Source: Eubacterium sp. OM08-24
Lineage (GTDB): Bacteria; Bacillota; Clostridia; Oscillospirales; Acutalibacteraceae
DNA: 64,000 bases
Assembly: GCF_003438075.1 (NCBI RefSeq)
Contig: NZ_QSTA01000005.1
Location: 42,133 to 106,132 of the forward strand
Reading direction: 5' to 3'
Shown here: positions 24,285 through 32,998 of the stretch, one piece after another
Numbering within the stretch: position 1 is the stretch's first letter
Layout of the letters: each line of letters starts with the position of its first letter
The notes under the pieces: generated by a model
Databases searched by the model: none
The model's input: only the letters and a program-made list of their open reading frames with translations
Told to the model about the DNA's origin: nothing
Translations under genes and position numbers: made by a program

Positions 24285-24785
24285 ATGAAATGTCAAAAAT
24301 GCGGTGTTAATAACGCTAACACTCATGTTAAATCTATAATCAACGGAGAAATTAAGGAATATGACCTTTGCAGTGAATGTGCAAAGAAGATGGGATACAC
24401 AAATGTGTTCTCAGATATTGAAGACGAGTTTTCAAACTTCCTCGGAAGTTTCTTTGGAAACGCTCTTCCTGCAAGAACTCAGGCGAGAAGATGCGAAACC
24501 TGCGGCAGCACTTATTCGGAAATTGCAAAAACAGGTCATGTAGGCTGTGCCGATTGCTATGATGTCTTTGGTGACGAGCTTTTCCCACTGATAAGAAGAA
24601 TTCACGGCAACACAACACATTGCGGCAAGAACAGCGGCAAAAAGGTTGAGAAAACCGAAAAGCACGAACCTACCAAGGAAGAAAAAATTGCTCAGTTGAA
24701 GAGCGAGCTTGACGCAGCGGTTAAGGAACAAAATTTTGAGAGAGCCGCTGAATTAAGAGATATAATCAAAGGAATGGAGGCATAA
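24285..24785 (+). CDS. mcsA: McsA, zinc-binding activator of McsB
   Basis: Adaptor protein that activates the arginine kinase McsB and links it to ClpC and CtsR control. 166 residues. Four CxxC pairs (CQKC, CSEC, CETC, CADC) form two zinc-binding units in the first 100 residues. A charged linker and a UVR-type coiled coil at the C-terminus (about 134-166, LKSELDAAVKEQNFERAAEL) follow. The gene is 18 bases after ctsR with AGGAGG before its ATG. Cytoplasmic. Confidence 0.95.
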   Translation: MKCQKCGVNNANTHVKSIINGEIKEYDLCSECAKKMGYTNVFSDIEDEFSNFLGSFFGNALPARTQARRCETCGSTYSEIAKTGHVGCADCYDVFGDELFPLIRRIHGNTTHCGKNSGKKVEKTEKHEPTKEEKIAQLKSELDAAVKEQNFERAAELRDIIKGMEA

Positions 24786-24787
24786 TA

Positions 24788-25786
24788 ATGAGTGACAATG
24801 CAGTAATTTCCACAAGAGTAAGACTTGCGAGAAACCTAAAGGATTTTCCTTTCCCCTGTAAGCTTTCTGCCGAGGGAATGGAAAAGGTTATTGAAAAGGT
24901 AAGATCTGCCGTTAAAAACAGCAACAGCTCTATTGCCTCCGACTTTAAATTCATTAAAATGAGTGACCTCACCGAGGCACAGTGCGTATCGCTTGTGGAA
25001 CGCAGAATTGTAAGTCCTGAGTTCATAAGCAATACAGAGGGCAGAGCATTGCTTGTAAATTCCGATGAAAGCCTTTCTATTATGATTAACGAAGAGGATC
25101 ACATCAGAATACAGGCAATCACAAAGGGACTTGCACTTGAGCAGACATATGACCTTGTCGATAAGCTCGACACCTTGCTTGATGAAAGCCTTGACTTTGC
25201 TTTCAGCAAAAAGCTCGGTTATCTTACCCAGTGCCCTACAAACCTTGGTACAGGTATGAGAGCCTCTGTAATGCTCCACCTGCCTGCCCTTGAAAAGAGC
25301 CGAGCAATCGGCAGAATTGCAGGCAATCTTTCAAAACTCGGTCTTACCATAAGAGGCACTCACGGCGAGGGCACAGAGCCAAAGGGCAGTTTGTACCAGC
25401 TTTCTAATCAGGTTACACTTGGCATATCCGAAAAGGCAGCCATTGAAAACCTTAAAAATATAACATCACAGCTTATCTCGCAAGAGGAACTTGCAAGAGA
25501 GCGTATTTGTTCAAACATTGATGTTCAGGACAGCATAAGCCGCAGCTTGGGTATTCTTAAATATGCCCGTACAATCACACATGACGAGGCTTTGCAGCTG
25601 CTTTCAAATGTTCGTCTTGGCATTGTTTGCGGACAGTTAAAGGATATTCCTTTGCTCACCATAGACAAGCTGATGACAGATGTTGAACCTGCTACACTTA
25701 TGGTAAACAGCGGCAAGAATTTATCCGCTGCTCAGCGAGATGTAGCACGAGCAGATTTGCTCAGAAAAACACTTGAAGAAGTGTAA
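24788..25786 (+). CDS. mcsB: Protein arginine kinase
   Basis: Phosphorylates arginine residues on CtsR and on damaged proteins, marking them for ClpCP. 332 residues of the guanido-kinase fold. ISTRVRLARNLKDFPFP is at the N-terminus, the nucleotide-binding arginines follow, and the catalytic loop is LTQCPTNLGTGMRAS with the active-site Cys. The C-terminal half contains RGTHGEG, the phosphoarginine-binding element. It begins directly at the kinase domain, so it lacks the short N-terminal extension seen in Bacillus. It starts 2 bases after the mcsA stop; the ribosome site GGAATGGAGG is inside mcsA. Confidence 0.96.
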   Translation: MSDNAVISTRVRLARNLKDFPFPCKLSAEGMEKVIEKVRSAVKNSNSSIASDFKFIKMSDLTEAQCVSLVERRIVSPEFISNTEGRALLVNSDESLSIMINEEDHIRIQAITKGLALEQTYDLVDKLDTLLDESLDFAFSKKLGYLTQCPTNLGTGMRASVMLHLPALEKSRAIGRIAGNLSKLGLTIRGTHGEGTEPKGSLYQLSNQVTLGISEKAAIENLKNITSQLISQEELARERICSNIDVQDSISRSLGILKYARTITHDEALQLLSNVRLGIVCGQLKDIPLLTIDKLMTDVEPATLMVNSGKNLSAAQRDVARADLLRKTLEEV

Positions 25787-25825
25787 AAAATAATCAGTAA
25801 AAAATTATCGAAAGGACTGACGATT

Positions 25826-28279
25826 ATGTATGAATTCAGAGGATTTACTCAAAAGGCAAACAAGGCATTAAACCTTTCTATTGAGTCAGCTCAAAATTTC
25901 GGTCACGACTATATTGGCACCGAGCATATTCTGCTTGGTCTTATAAAAGAGGGCAGCGGTGTTGCAGCCGCCGCTCTTGAGGAATGCGGCGTAACGGCGG
26001 AGGCACTCGAAAAAGAGATTGCCAATGTTGACGGCAGAGGTATTCAGACTTCCCTCTCCCCCGACAGCTTTACCCCACGCACAAAGCGTGTGCTCAGAAC
26101 AGCAATGATGATTTCGGCAAGGGCAGGCAGTAGCTATGTAGGCACTGAACACATTTTGCTTGCAATCATTTCCGAAAGCGACAGCTACGCAACAAGTATT
26201 CTCAGAAAGCTCGGTGTAAGCTCCAATGCAATCGCAAATGCAGTTGCAGGCGGTTTGCAGAAGGGTGCGTCCGAGGCGCAATTCTCAGGTATGGAAAACG
26301 GCTACCCACAAGGCAAGGACGAGGGTGGCTCCGCACTTGAGAAATTCGGCAGAGATTTGACAAAGGCTGCCAAGAACGGCGAAATTGACCCTGTTATTGG
26401 CAGAGAAAAAGAAATTCAGAGGGTTATTCAGATTCTCTCAAGGCGTACAAAGAACAACCCTGTTCTTATTGGTGAGCCGGGCGTAGGTAAAACGGCCGTA
26501 GCCGAGGGACTTGCCCTTGAAATCGTAAACGGCAATGTACCTGAGATTCTGCGTGACAAAAAGGTTGTAAGCCTTGACCTTACAGGTATGATTGCAGGTG
26601 CAAAATATCGTGGCGACTTTGAGGAGAGAATTAAATCCGCCATTGATGAGGTTAAAAAATCAAAGGACACTATTCTCTTTATTGATGAGCTCCACACCAT
26701 TGTAGGCGCAGGTTCTGCCGAGGGCAGTGCGGACGCAGCAAACATCTTAAAGCCGTCGCTTGCAAGAGGCGACTTTCAGGTTATCGGCGCAACAACCATT
26801 AACGAATACAGAAAATACATTGAAAAGGATGCGGCTCTTGAGCGTAGATTCCAGCCTGTAAAGGTTGGCGAACCTACAAAGGAGCAGGCTGTTGAAATTC
26901 TTAAAGGCTTGCGTGACAGCTACGAGGCACACCACAAGGTAAGAATTACAAACGAGGCTATTGAGGCCGCCGTAAATCTTTCTTCTCGTTACATTGCCGA
27001 CAGATACCTGCCTGATAAGGCTATCGACCTTATTGATGAGGGTGCGTCAAAGGTAAAGTTAAAAGGTCTTACCTCGCCGCCTGACATTAAGTCACTTGAA
27101 GAGTTGATTGATAAACTTGAGCAGGAAAAAGCAAGCGCCATTAACGAGCAGGACTTTGAGCGTGCCGCAAAATTAAGAGATGAACAGAAAAATGTTCAGT
27201 CACAGCTTGACACAGCCAAAAAGGAATGGTACGAAAGCCGAGAAAACCGCAACGGTGAAGTAACACCTGAGGTCATTGCAGAAATTGTATCCGAATGGAC
27301 AGGAATCCCTGTTGTTCAGCTTACAAAAGAGGAAAGCGAGCGACTCCTTAATCTTGAAAAAGAACTCCACGAAAGAGTTGTTGGTCAGGATGAGGCAGTA
27401 AGCTCTATCGCCAAGGCAATCCGTCGTGGCAGAGTAGGTCTTAAAGACCCTAAGCGTCCTATCGGTTCGTTTATCTTCCTCGGCCCGACAGGTGTAGGTA
27501 AAACCGAACTTTCAAAGGCGCTTGCCGCCGCTATGTTCGGCGATGAAAACGCAATGCTCCGTATAGATATGAGTGAATATATGGAAAAGCATACGGTATC
27601 CCGTCTTGTTGGTTCACCTCCAGGATATGTCGGTTTTGACGAGGGCGGTCAGCTTACGGAAAAGGTAAGAAGAAAACCATACTCGGTAATCCTCTTTGAT
27701 GAAATCGAAAAGGCACACCCGGATGTATTTAACATTCTTCTCCAAATCCTTGATGACGGCAGACTTACCGACTCACAGGGCAGAACGGTTGACTTCAAAA
27801 ACACTGTTATCATTATGACATCTAACATAGGTGCAAAACTTCTTACGGAAAATCATAGTTCACTCGGATTTACCGATGACAACAGTGAAAACAAGGAAAT
27901 CAAAAACACCAAGGAGCTTGTGCTCGGCGAACTTAAAAAGGCTTTCCGTCCCGAATTTCTTAACCGTATTGACGACATCATCGTATTTGACAGACTCAGC
28001 AAGGACGAGATCAAGGAAATCGCAGTCAAGATGCTTGCAGGTCTTAAAAAGCGTTTGTCCGATATGGAAATTGAGATTGAGTTTACAGACGAGGCTATTT
28101 CAGCTATTGCCGACAAGGGCTTTGATGAAATCTACGGTGCAAGACCTCTTCGCCGAGCTATAACATCAGGCATTGAAGATCCGCTTTCGGAAAAAATGCT
28201 TGACGGCTCTGTCAAGGCAAACAGCAAGGTTAAATGCGACTTTGCAGACGGAGAATTTACCTTTACAGAGGTAAAGTAA
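25826..28279 (+). CDS. clpC: ATP-dependent Clp protease, ATP-binding subunit ClpC
   Basis: AAA+ unfoldase that, with ClpP, degrades misfolded and phosphoarginine-tagged proteins. 817 residues. A double Clp_N repeat (1-145) comes first, then AAA domain 1 with GEPGVGKT (216-223). The middle coiled-coil domain with a UVR-like motif (EQDFERAAKLRDEQ) and AAA domain 2 with GPTGVGKTE follow. SRLVGSPPGYVGFDEGG is present, and the C-terminal D2-small domain ends the protein. AAAGGAC precedes the start. Last gene of the CtsR operon; clpP is not in this window. Confidence 0.97.
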   Translation: MYEFRGFTQKANKALNLSIESAQNFGHDYIGTEHILLGLIKEGSGVAAAALEECGVTAEALEKEIANVDGRGIQTSLSPDSFTPRTKRVLRTAMMISARAGSSYVGTEHILLAIISESDSYATSILRKLGVSSNAIANAVAGGLQKGASEAQFSGMENGYPQGKDEGGSALEKFGRDLTKAAKNGEIDPVIGREKEIQRVIQILSRRTKNNPVLIGEPGVGKTAVAEGLALEIVNGNVPEILRDKKVVSLDLTGMIAGAKYRGDFEERIKSAIDEVKKSKDTILFIDELHTIVGAGSAEGSADAANILKPSLARGDFQVIGATTINEYRKYIEKDAALERRFQPVKVGEPTKEQAVEILKGLRDSYEAHHKVRITNEAIEAAVNLSSRYIADRYLPDKAIDLIDEGASKVKLKGLTSPPDIKSLEELIDKLEQEKASAINEQDFERAAKLRDEQKNVQSQLDTAKKEWYESRENRNGEVTPEVIAEIVSEWTGIPVVQLTKEESERLLNLEKELHERVVGQDEAVSSIAKAIRRGRVGLKDPKRPIGSFIFLGPTGVGKTELSKALAAAMFGDENAMLRIDMSEYMEKHTVSRLVGSPPGYVGFDEGGQLTEKVRRKPYSVILFDEIEKAHPDVFNILLQILDDGRLTDSQGRTVDFKNTVIIMTSNIGAKLLTENHSSLGFTDDNSENKEIKNTKELVLGELKKAFRPEFLNRIDDIIVFDRLSKDEIKEIAVKMLAGLKKRLSDMEIEIEFTDEAISAIADKGFDEIYGARPLRRAITSGIEDPLSEKMLDGSVKANSKVKCDFADGEFTFTEVK

Positions 28280-28306
28280 AAAATCCAAAAATTTAATATA
28301 TATTTT

Positions 28307-28336
28307 TTGACTTTAGGTTAAAGAATATGTTATAAT
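28307..28336 (+). promoter_or_regulatory. Promoter of the DUF1858 gene
   Basis: TTGACT, 18-base spacer, TATAAT. The short leader to the ATG at 28424 carries small hairpins (TCCGCTGAAA...GGCGGA; CGGCTTTGCCG) and a strong AAGGAGG. A CtsR site is not visible here. Confidence 0.75.
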
Positions 28337-28423
28337 GATTTATCCGCTGAAACTGTATTTTGGCGGATAAATCTGCTTTTGCGGATTTAAATTTCGGCTT
28401 TGCCGACAAGGAGGTTTTTAATT

Positions 28424-28621
28424 ATGGAAATCACAAAGAATTCTATCATCGGTGATGTTCTCGACAAATATCCCGAAACTGCTGAGGCTTTCTTCAGCAT
28501 TGGTATGCACTGCCTTGGCTGCCCCGCTTCAAGAGGCGAAACAATCGAAGAGGCTTGTATGGTTCATGGCGCAAATGCCGATGAGCTTATTGATGTTCTC
28601 AATCAGATTGCAAACAAATAA
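28424..28621 (+). CDS. DUF1858 (redox disulfide) small protein
   Basis: 65-residue protein. The ATG at 28424 is chosen because AAGGAGG lies 8 bases before it; an in-frame ATG 24 bases upstream has no such site. The domain begins ITKNSIIGDVLDKYPETA and carries the paired cysteines GMHCLGCPAS typical of DUF1858 proteins. These are related to the hybrid-cluster-protein-associated disulfide domain and to ScdA/RIC N-terminal domains. A redox or iron-sulfur handling role is plausible but unproven. Cytoplasmic. It lies between the heat-shock operon and trmK. Confidence 0.88.
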   Translation: MEITKNSIIGDVLDKYPETAEAFFSIGMHCLGCPASRGETIEEACMVHGANADELIDVLNQIANK

Positions 28622-28662
28622 TTTGTCCGTTTTTCACATTCGGGCTGAAAGGATTGATTAAT

Positions 28663-29319
28663 TTGCAAAATAAAATATCTCTCGACAACAGGCTTAGAAT
28701 GTGTGCGGATTTTGTAAGGCAAAACGCAAGGCTTGCCGATATTGGCACAGACCACGCCTATCTTCCGCTGTGGCTGTGCCTTAACGGCACCTGCCCGTCT
28801 GCCATTGCCGCCGACATTAACCCCGACCCTCTCTCAAGGGGTCAGGCGGCAATAATGAATTTCAATGCCGAACACCTCATTTCCACAAGGCTTTCAAACG
28901 GTCTTGAAAATATCGGCGAAAACGAAGCTGACGATTTTGTAATTGCCGGTATGGGCGGAGAACTTATTGCCACTATTCTTGACCGCTGTACATATGCAAA
29001 GAACAGCGAAAAGCACTTTATTTTACAGCCGATGACCAAGAGTGAAGTCCTTATTAAATACCTTTTTGACAACGGATTTGAAATTTTAAAGCAAGACTGC
29101 TGTACCGCCGCAGGAAAATGCTACACCGTACTTCTTGCAAGCTATTCGGGCAAAAAGCACGAATACACACAAACCGAGCTGTACTGCGCAAAATTACAGC
29201 CGTCTACAAATTCCGTACATAGGCTTTTTATTGAAAAGCACATTGCTAAACTTGAAAAACAAGCTAAGGGCGATGCCCGTTATGCCGAAATTGCAAAAAA
29301 GCTGAGGGAGATGCTCTGA
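28663..29319 (+). CDS. trmK: tRNA (adenine22-N1)-methyltransferase
   Basis: SAM-dependent enzyme that methylates A22 in tRNA. About 218 residues. ADIGTDHAYLP is the SAM-binding motif I, and FVIAGMGGELI and LQPMTKSEVLIKYLFDNGF are family hallmarks. The start is taken as TTG at 28663 because AAAGGA ends 9 bases before it. An earlier TTG at 28654 would touch that ribosome site and is excluded. The stop overlaps the nif3-like start (TGATG), a gene pair that is conserved in Firmicutes. Confidence 0.93.
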   Translation: MQNKISLDNRLRMCADFVRQNARLADIGTDHAYLPLWLCLNGTCPSAIAADINPDPLSRGQAAIMNFNAEHLISTRLSNGLENIGENEADDFVIAGMGGELIATILDRCTYAKNSEKHFILQPMTKSEVLIKYLFDNGFEILKQDCCTAAGKCYTVLLASYSGKKHEYTQTELYCAKLQPSTNSVHRLFIEKHIAKLEKQAKGDARYAEIAKKLREML

Positions 29320-30071
29320 TGACTACAATTAAAGATATACTTGAATATTTTGAGGAATTTGCACCCATTGATACCGCTATGGATTTTGACAACTGCGGTT
29401 TGCTTATAGGCGACAAAAATAAGCCTGTAAGCCGAGTGCTTGTTGCTCTTGACATAACAAACGAGGTCGTTGACGAAGCAGACAGGCTCGGTGCAGAGCT
29501 TATCATAAGTCATCACCCCGTTATTTTTAATGCCATAAAAAAGTTAAACTCAAACTCTGTGCCCTACCGACTTGCACAGAAAAACATTTCTGCCGTATGT
29601 ATGCACACAAACCTTGATGTATCCAATACTTTCGGCGTTAATCTCTGCCTTGCAAATGCGGTGGGGTTAAAAAACACAAAACTTTGCAGCAGCGGCGAAT
29701 GTCTGTTTATTGGCGAGCTTGATACAGATATTGAAAGTTTTGCAAAAGCTGTAAAAACTGCCCTTGACTGCAACGGACTGCGCTACACAGATGTAAAAAG
29801 CGAAATACACAAGGCTGCCGTATCATCGGGGGCAGGCGGCTCAAACATTGCAGAGGCTTTTTATGAGGGGGCGGATGTTCTGCTGACAGGCGAAATTAAG
29901 CACCACGAAATTCTGCTTGCAAACGAACTCGGAATTTCAATTGTAGACGCAGGTCATTTTAAAACAGAAGATATTGTAATAAATCCGCTTTGCCGTAAAC
30001 TCTCTGAAAGATTCGGTAACATTGTATTCACAAAATCGGCAGTTTGTAACGATAAAATTAAATACATTTAA
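29319..30071 (+). CDS. Nif3-like dinuclear metal centre protein (YqfO family)
   Basis: 250-residue Nif3/DUF34 protein that forms toroidal hexamers with a two-metal centre. Metal ligands are seen in LIISHHPVIF, CMHTNLDVS and, near the end, VDAGHFKTED. Suggested roles are GTP cyclohydrolase-like hydrolysis or metal handling; the true function is unsettled. It is the shorter form without the inserted PII-like domain found in Bacillus YqfO. It is coupled to trmK by a one-base overlap. Confidence 0.92.
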   Translation: MTTIKDILEYFEEFAPIDTAMDFDNCGLLIGDKNKPVSRVLVALDITNEVVDEADRLGAELIISHHPVIFNAIKKLNSNSVPYRLAQKNISAVCMHTNLDVSNTFGVNLCLANAVGLKNTKLCSSGECLFIGELDTDIESFAKAVKTALDCNGLRYTDVKSEIHKAAVSSGAGGSNIAEAFYEGADVLLTGEIKHHEILLANELGISIVDAGHFKTEDIVINPLCRKLSERFGNIVFTKSAVCNDKIKYI

Positions 30072-30098
30072 GTATTGTGCTGATTTGTGAAATATTCG

Positions 30099-30127
30099 TT
30101 GCAATATCTGTAATAATTTGATATAAT
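30099..30127 (+). promoter_or_regulatory. Promoter of the trmB operon
   Basis: TTGCAA, 17-base spacer, TATAAT, 52 bases before the trmB ATG. Confidence 0.82.
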
Positions 30128-30145
30128 AGAATGATGAATATTTAT

Positions 30146-30182
30146 GAGGAGATGCACTGTCGGTGCATAATTTTGCGTTATG
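30146..30182 (+). promoter_or_regulatory. Ribosome site separated from the trmB start by a hairpin
   Basis: GAGGAG (30146-30151) is 28 bases before the trmB ATG at 30180, too far for normal initiation. Between them ATGCAC-TGTCG-GTGCAT (30152-30168) forms a 6-bp hairpin. If folded, the effective spacing is about 11 bases. The same ribosome site also precedes a short out-of-frame ATG at 30152. Confidence 0.5.
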
Positions 30183-30851
30183 AGAATAAGAAAGAAAAAA
30201 TGGGCAGAACCGGAACTTGCGGTATGCGACTTTTTTGTAAAAAATCCTGAGGAACACGCAGGAAAATGGAGTGAAACATTTGGCAACGAACTTCCGCTTT
30301 ACCTTGAAATAGGCTGCGGCAAGGGCGGATTTGCAGGTCAGTTTGCCGTAAAAAATCCCGACAAAAATATTATTGCCGTTGATATTAAGATTGATATGCT
30401 CGGTGTGGGCAGAAGAAACATTGTTGAAATTTTTAAGAATGAAGGCAAAACAGATGCCGATATTAAAAATCTTTTGCTTGTAAATTACAATGTAGAGCAG
30501 ATTGATAAAATCATTACCAAGGACGATAAAATCCAGGGTATGTTTATTAATTTCTGCAACCCATGGCCTCGCCCAAAGCACAACAAAAGACGACTTACAT
30601 TTCCTAAAAAGCTTGAAATGTATAAGAATTTTCTTGATGAAAATGCAGAAATCCGCTTTAAGACTGACGATGACGCACTTTTTGCAGACAGCCTTGAATA
30701 CTTTGAACAGAGCGGATACGAAATCATTTATAAAACCTACGATCTTCACAACAGTGATGTTGCCGACAATATAGAAACCGAGCACGAAAAAATGTTTTCG
30801 GCTGAGGGCATAAAGATAAAGTATCTCAGAGCTGTTGTAAAGCACGGTTAA
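30180..30851 (+). CDS. trmB: tRNA (guanine46-N7)-methyltransferase
   Basis: SAM-dependent enzyme that makes m7G46 in the tRNA variable loop. 223 residues. The N-terminus MRIRKKKWAEPEL is typical and supports this start despite the absence of an adjacent ribosome site. SAM motif LEIGCGKGGF, MFINFCNPWPRPKHNKRRL (the PWPKxRHxKRR signature) and the C-terminal TEHEKMF (TxYE-like) element are visible. It heads a close series with the lipoprotein, the two-component system, the DUF1385 gene and prmC. Confidence 0.96.
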   Translation: MRIRKKKWAEPELAVCDFFVKNPEEHAGKWSETFGNELPLYLEIGCGKGGFAGQFAVKNPDKNIIAVDIKIDMLGVGRRNIVEIFKNEGKTDADIKNLLLVNYNVEQIDKIITKDDKIQGMFINFCNPWPRPKHNKRRLTFPKKLEMYKNFLDENAEIRFKTDDDALFADSLEYFEQSGYEIIYKTYDLHNSDVADNIETEHEKMFSAEGIKIKYLRAVVKHG

Positions 30852-30882
30852 TTAAACTATTACTTATAAAGGAGGAACGGAT

Positions 30883-32226
30883 ATGAAAGCCAAATCGGTT
30901 ATTTCAACTTTAATGTTGTGCGCACTTGCCCTGTCTGCAAGCGGTTGTGACGGAGCAGACCTTGGCACAGACAATCTTATTCGTCCCCCGAAAACCGTTG
31001 GCGATGAGGCTGAAATCGAACAGCTTATTGCCGATACGGCAGGCAGTGGCTACACTTTGAAATACCCCAAGTCGGGCAATTACAGAAGTGCCATTGTAAT
31101 GAAAGACCTTGACTTTGACGGTACGGATGAGGCAATCGCCTTTTACCGCACAGCAAGCGAAAACAAAGCCGAGGTGCATATGCTTGTTATGTACTGCGCA
31201 AACGGCGGATGGAAACTCTCGGAAAACTGCACTATTGACGCTACCGATGTTGACTGCGTTGATTTTGCCGATGTTACGGGCAACGGCACGCTTGAAATTT
31301 TATCGGGCTACACAACATACAATTCAAGTGTAAACAACCTTGCCTGCCACTCATATTCGGGCGGTAAAACAACCAGACTCACAGTTGAAAGCAGTTATTC
31401 GAGTTTTTATTGTGCTGATTTTGACGGCAACGGAATAAACGAGGTTATGCTGTTGTCGCTTTACAACACAGAGAATGACGCAACGGCAAATATGCTTGTT
31501 TACAGTGAGGAGCGCAACTGTCTTTACTCAAAGTCCACAGTAAAAATGGATCCGAATATTACAAGATTTAAAAATCTTTCGGTAACAGCCACAGAAAACA
31601 GTCAGAATGCGCTTATTGTTGACGGCTGTTTTGCAAATGACGATACCGTTACACAGATTATTTATTTTAACAACGAGCTTTCTGTCCTGAGAAATCCGCT
31701 TTTTAAGGAAAAGGATAAAAATATTACTCAGCGCTCGGCAGATGTACTTTGCGCCGACATAAACAACGACTCGGTTATAGAAATACCTGTTGTAAATCAA
31801 CTCCCGTCTGCAAGTGATGAAGACAAGTCTAATGTTGCATATAAAACAAGCTGGAATACATTTTATCAGCAGAGTGAAATTTTAAATCATATTTCAGATC
31901 AGATTATTGATTATGACAACGGATATTCTTTCACTGTACCCGAAGGCTGGATTGACGGCACTTACACCGTCAGATTTGACAAAGAAAAGCAGGCTATGTG
32001 CTTTTTTGAATGGTATGACGGCACATTGGGCGAAAAGCTCTTTGAAATCAGAGCCTTTAAACTTGAGCAGTGGGATATTGGTGAAGACAGTGACGCCTAT
32101 ACATTAATATATAAATCAGACAGCACAGCCTATGCTTTTGCTGATGTAAACGAAGACAATAATCTTTCTGTCAGTGAAGATGACATTAAAACAGCTTTTT
32201 CACTGCTTACAGTTAATAATATATAA
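30883..32226 (+). CDS. Lipoprotein with FG-GAP/VCBS-like Asp-rich repeats
   Basis: 447-residue lipoprotein (lipobox ASGC, Cys22). The body holds at least four short repeats with calcium-loop character: DLDFDGTDEA, FADVTGNGTLEI, CADFDGNGINEV and CADINNDSVIEI, spaced 45-130 residues apart. They resemble FG-GAP/VCBS blades of a beta propeller. A C-terminal part has FADVNEDNNLSVSEDD, again EF-hand-like. Function is unknown. Its place 34 bases before a response regulator and kinase gene suggests a surface sensor or target of that pair, which is an inference from position only. Confidence 0.8.
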   Translation: MKAKSVISTLMLCALALSASGCDGADLGTDNLIRPPKTVGDEAEIEQLIADTAGSGYTLKYPKSGNYRSAIVMKDLDFDGTDEAIAFYRTASENKAEVHMLVMYCANGGWKLSENCTIDATDVDCVDFADVTGNGTLEILSGYTTYNSSVNNLACHSYSGGKTTRLTVESSYSSFYCADFDGNGINEVMLLSLYNTENDATANMLVYSEERNCLYSKSTVKMDPNITRFKNLSVTATENSQNALIVDGCFANDDTVTQIIYFNNELSVLRNPLFKEKDKNITQRSADVLCADINNDSVIEIPVVNQLPSASDEDKSNVAYKTSWNTFYQQSEILNHISDQIIDYDNGYSFTVPEGWIDGTYTVRFDKEKQAMCFFEWYDGTLGEKLFEIRAFKLEQWDIGEDSDAYTLIYKSDSTAYAFADVNEDNNLSVSEDDIKTAFSLLTVNNI

Positions 32227-32260
32227 TACTTTTGATAAAACACTTTACGGAGGTTTATTT

Positions 32261-32962
32261 ATGAAAAAAATTCTTGTTTGCGAGGACGAAGCCGCAATTC
32301 GTGACTTTGTTGTTATCAACCTTACAAGAGCAGGCTACGATGTAGTTGAGGCTGACTGCGGCGAGGCTGCTCTGCAAAAATACGAAGAACACAACGGCGA
32401 CTTTGATGTTGCCATTCTTGATGTTATGATGCCGGGTATTGACGGCTTTCAGGTTTGCAAGGAGCTGAGAAGTCGCAACGGCGGTATCGGCATTATTATG
32501 CTTTCTGCCAAAACACAGGAAATGGACAAGGTAACGGGTCTTATGCTCGGCGCTGATGACTATGTTGCAAAGCCATTCTCTCCAAGTGAATTGCTCGCAA
32601 GAGTTGACTCTCTTTACAGACGAGTTGCGCTTGCACAGTCACACGCAGAAAACAATTTTAAAGAAGAGCTTAAAAGCGGTGAGTTTACCCTTAATCTCAG
32701 AAATCGTGCGCTTATGAAAAACGGCAAGATGATTGAGCTTACACAGGTTGAATTTCAGATTATGGAATACTTTTTCTCAAACCCCGGCACTGCGCTTGAC
32801 AGAATGGATATTTTAAACCATGTATGGGGCGACGCTTATGTGGGCGAAGATAAAATTGTTGATGTAAATATCAGAAGACTGAGAATGAAGGTTGAGGACG
32901 AACCGTCTAACCCTAAGTACATTATCACTGTATGGGGACTTGGCTACAAGTGGAATGCCTGA
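32261..32962 (+). CDS. OmpR/PhoB-type response regulator
   Basis: 233-residue DNA-binding regulator. Receiver domain: acidic pocket CEDE, phospho-acceptor Asp54 in LDVMMPGIDG, Thr/Ser in LSAKT and Lys in VAKPFSP. A winged helix with FTLNLRNRAL, VDVNIRRLRMKVE and ITVWGLGYKW follows. The start at 32261 has GGAGG 6 bases upstream; an in-frame ATG 87 bases earlier lies inside the lipoprotein gene and encodes no receiver sequence. It should be phosphorylated by the following histidine kinase. Target genes cannot be told from this window. Confidence 0.95.
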   Translation: MKKILVCEDEAAIRDFVVINLTRAGYDVVEADCGEAALQKYEEHNGDFDVAILDVMMPGIDGFQVCKELRSRNGGIGIIMLSAKTQEMDKVTGLMLGADDYVAKPFSPSELLARVDSLYRRVALAQSHAENNFKEELKSGEFTLNLRNRALMKNGKMIELTQVEFQIMEYFFSNPGTALDRMDILNHVWGDAYVGEDKIVDVNIRRLRMKVEDEPSNPKYIITVWGLGYKWNA

Positions 32963-32998
32963 GCTTAAAGAAACACCTTTAAGGAGGGCGACAGCTTA

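Noticed and set aside
29937..30845. Open frame of 302 codons on the minus strand opposite nif3-like and trmB
   Set aside because: The opposite strand carries two unmistakable families with all signature motifs; this frame has low-complexity Lys/Phe/Ile content and no ribosome site.
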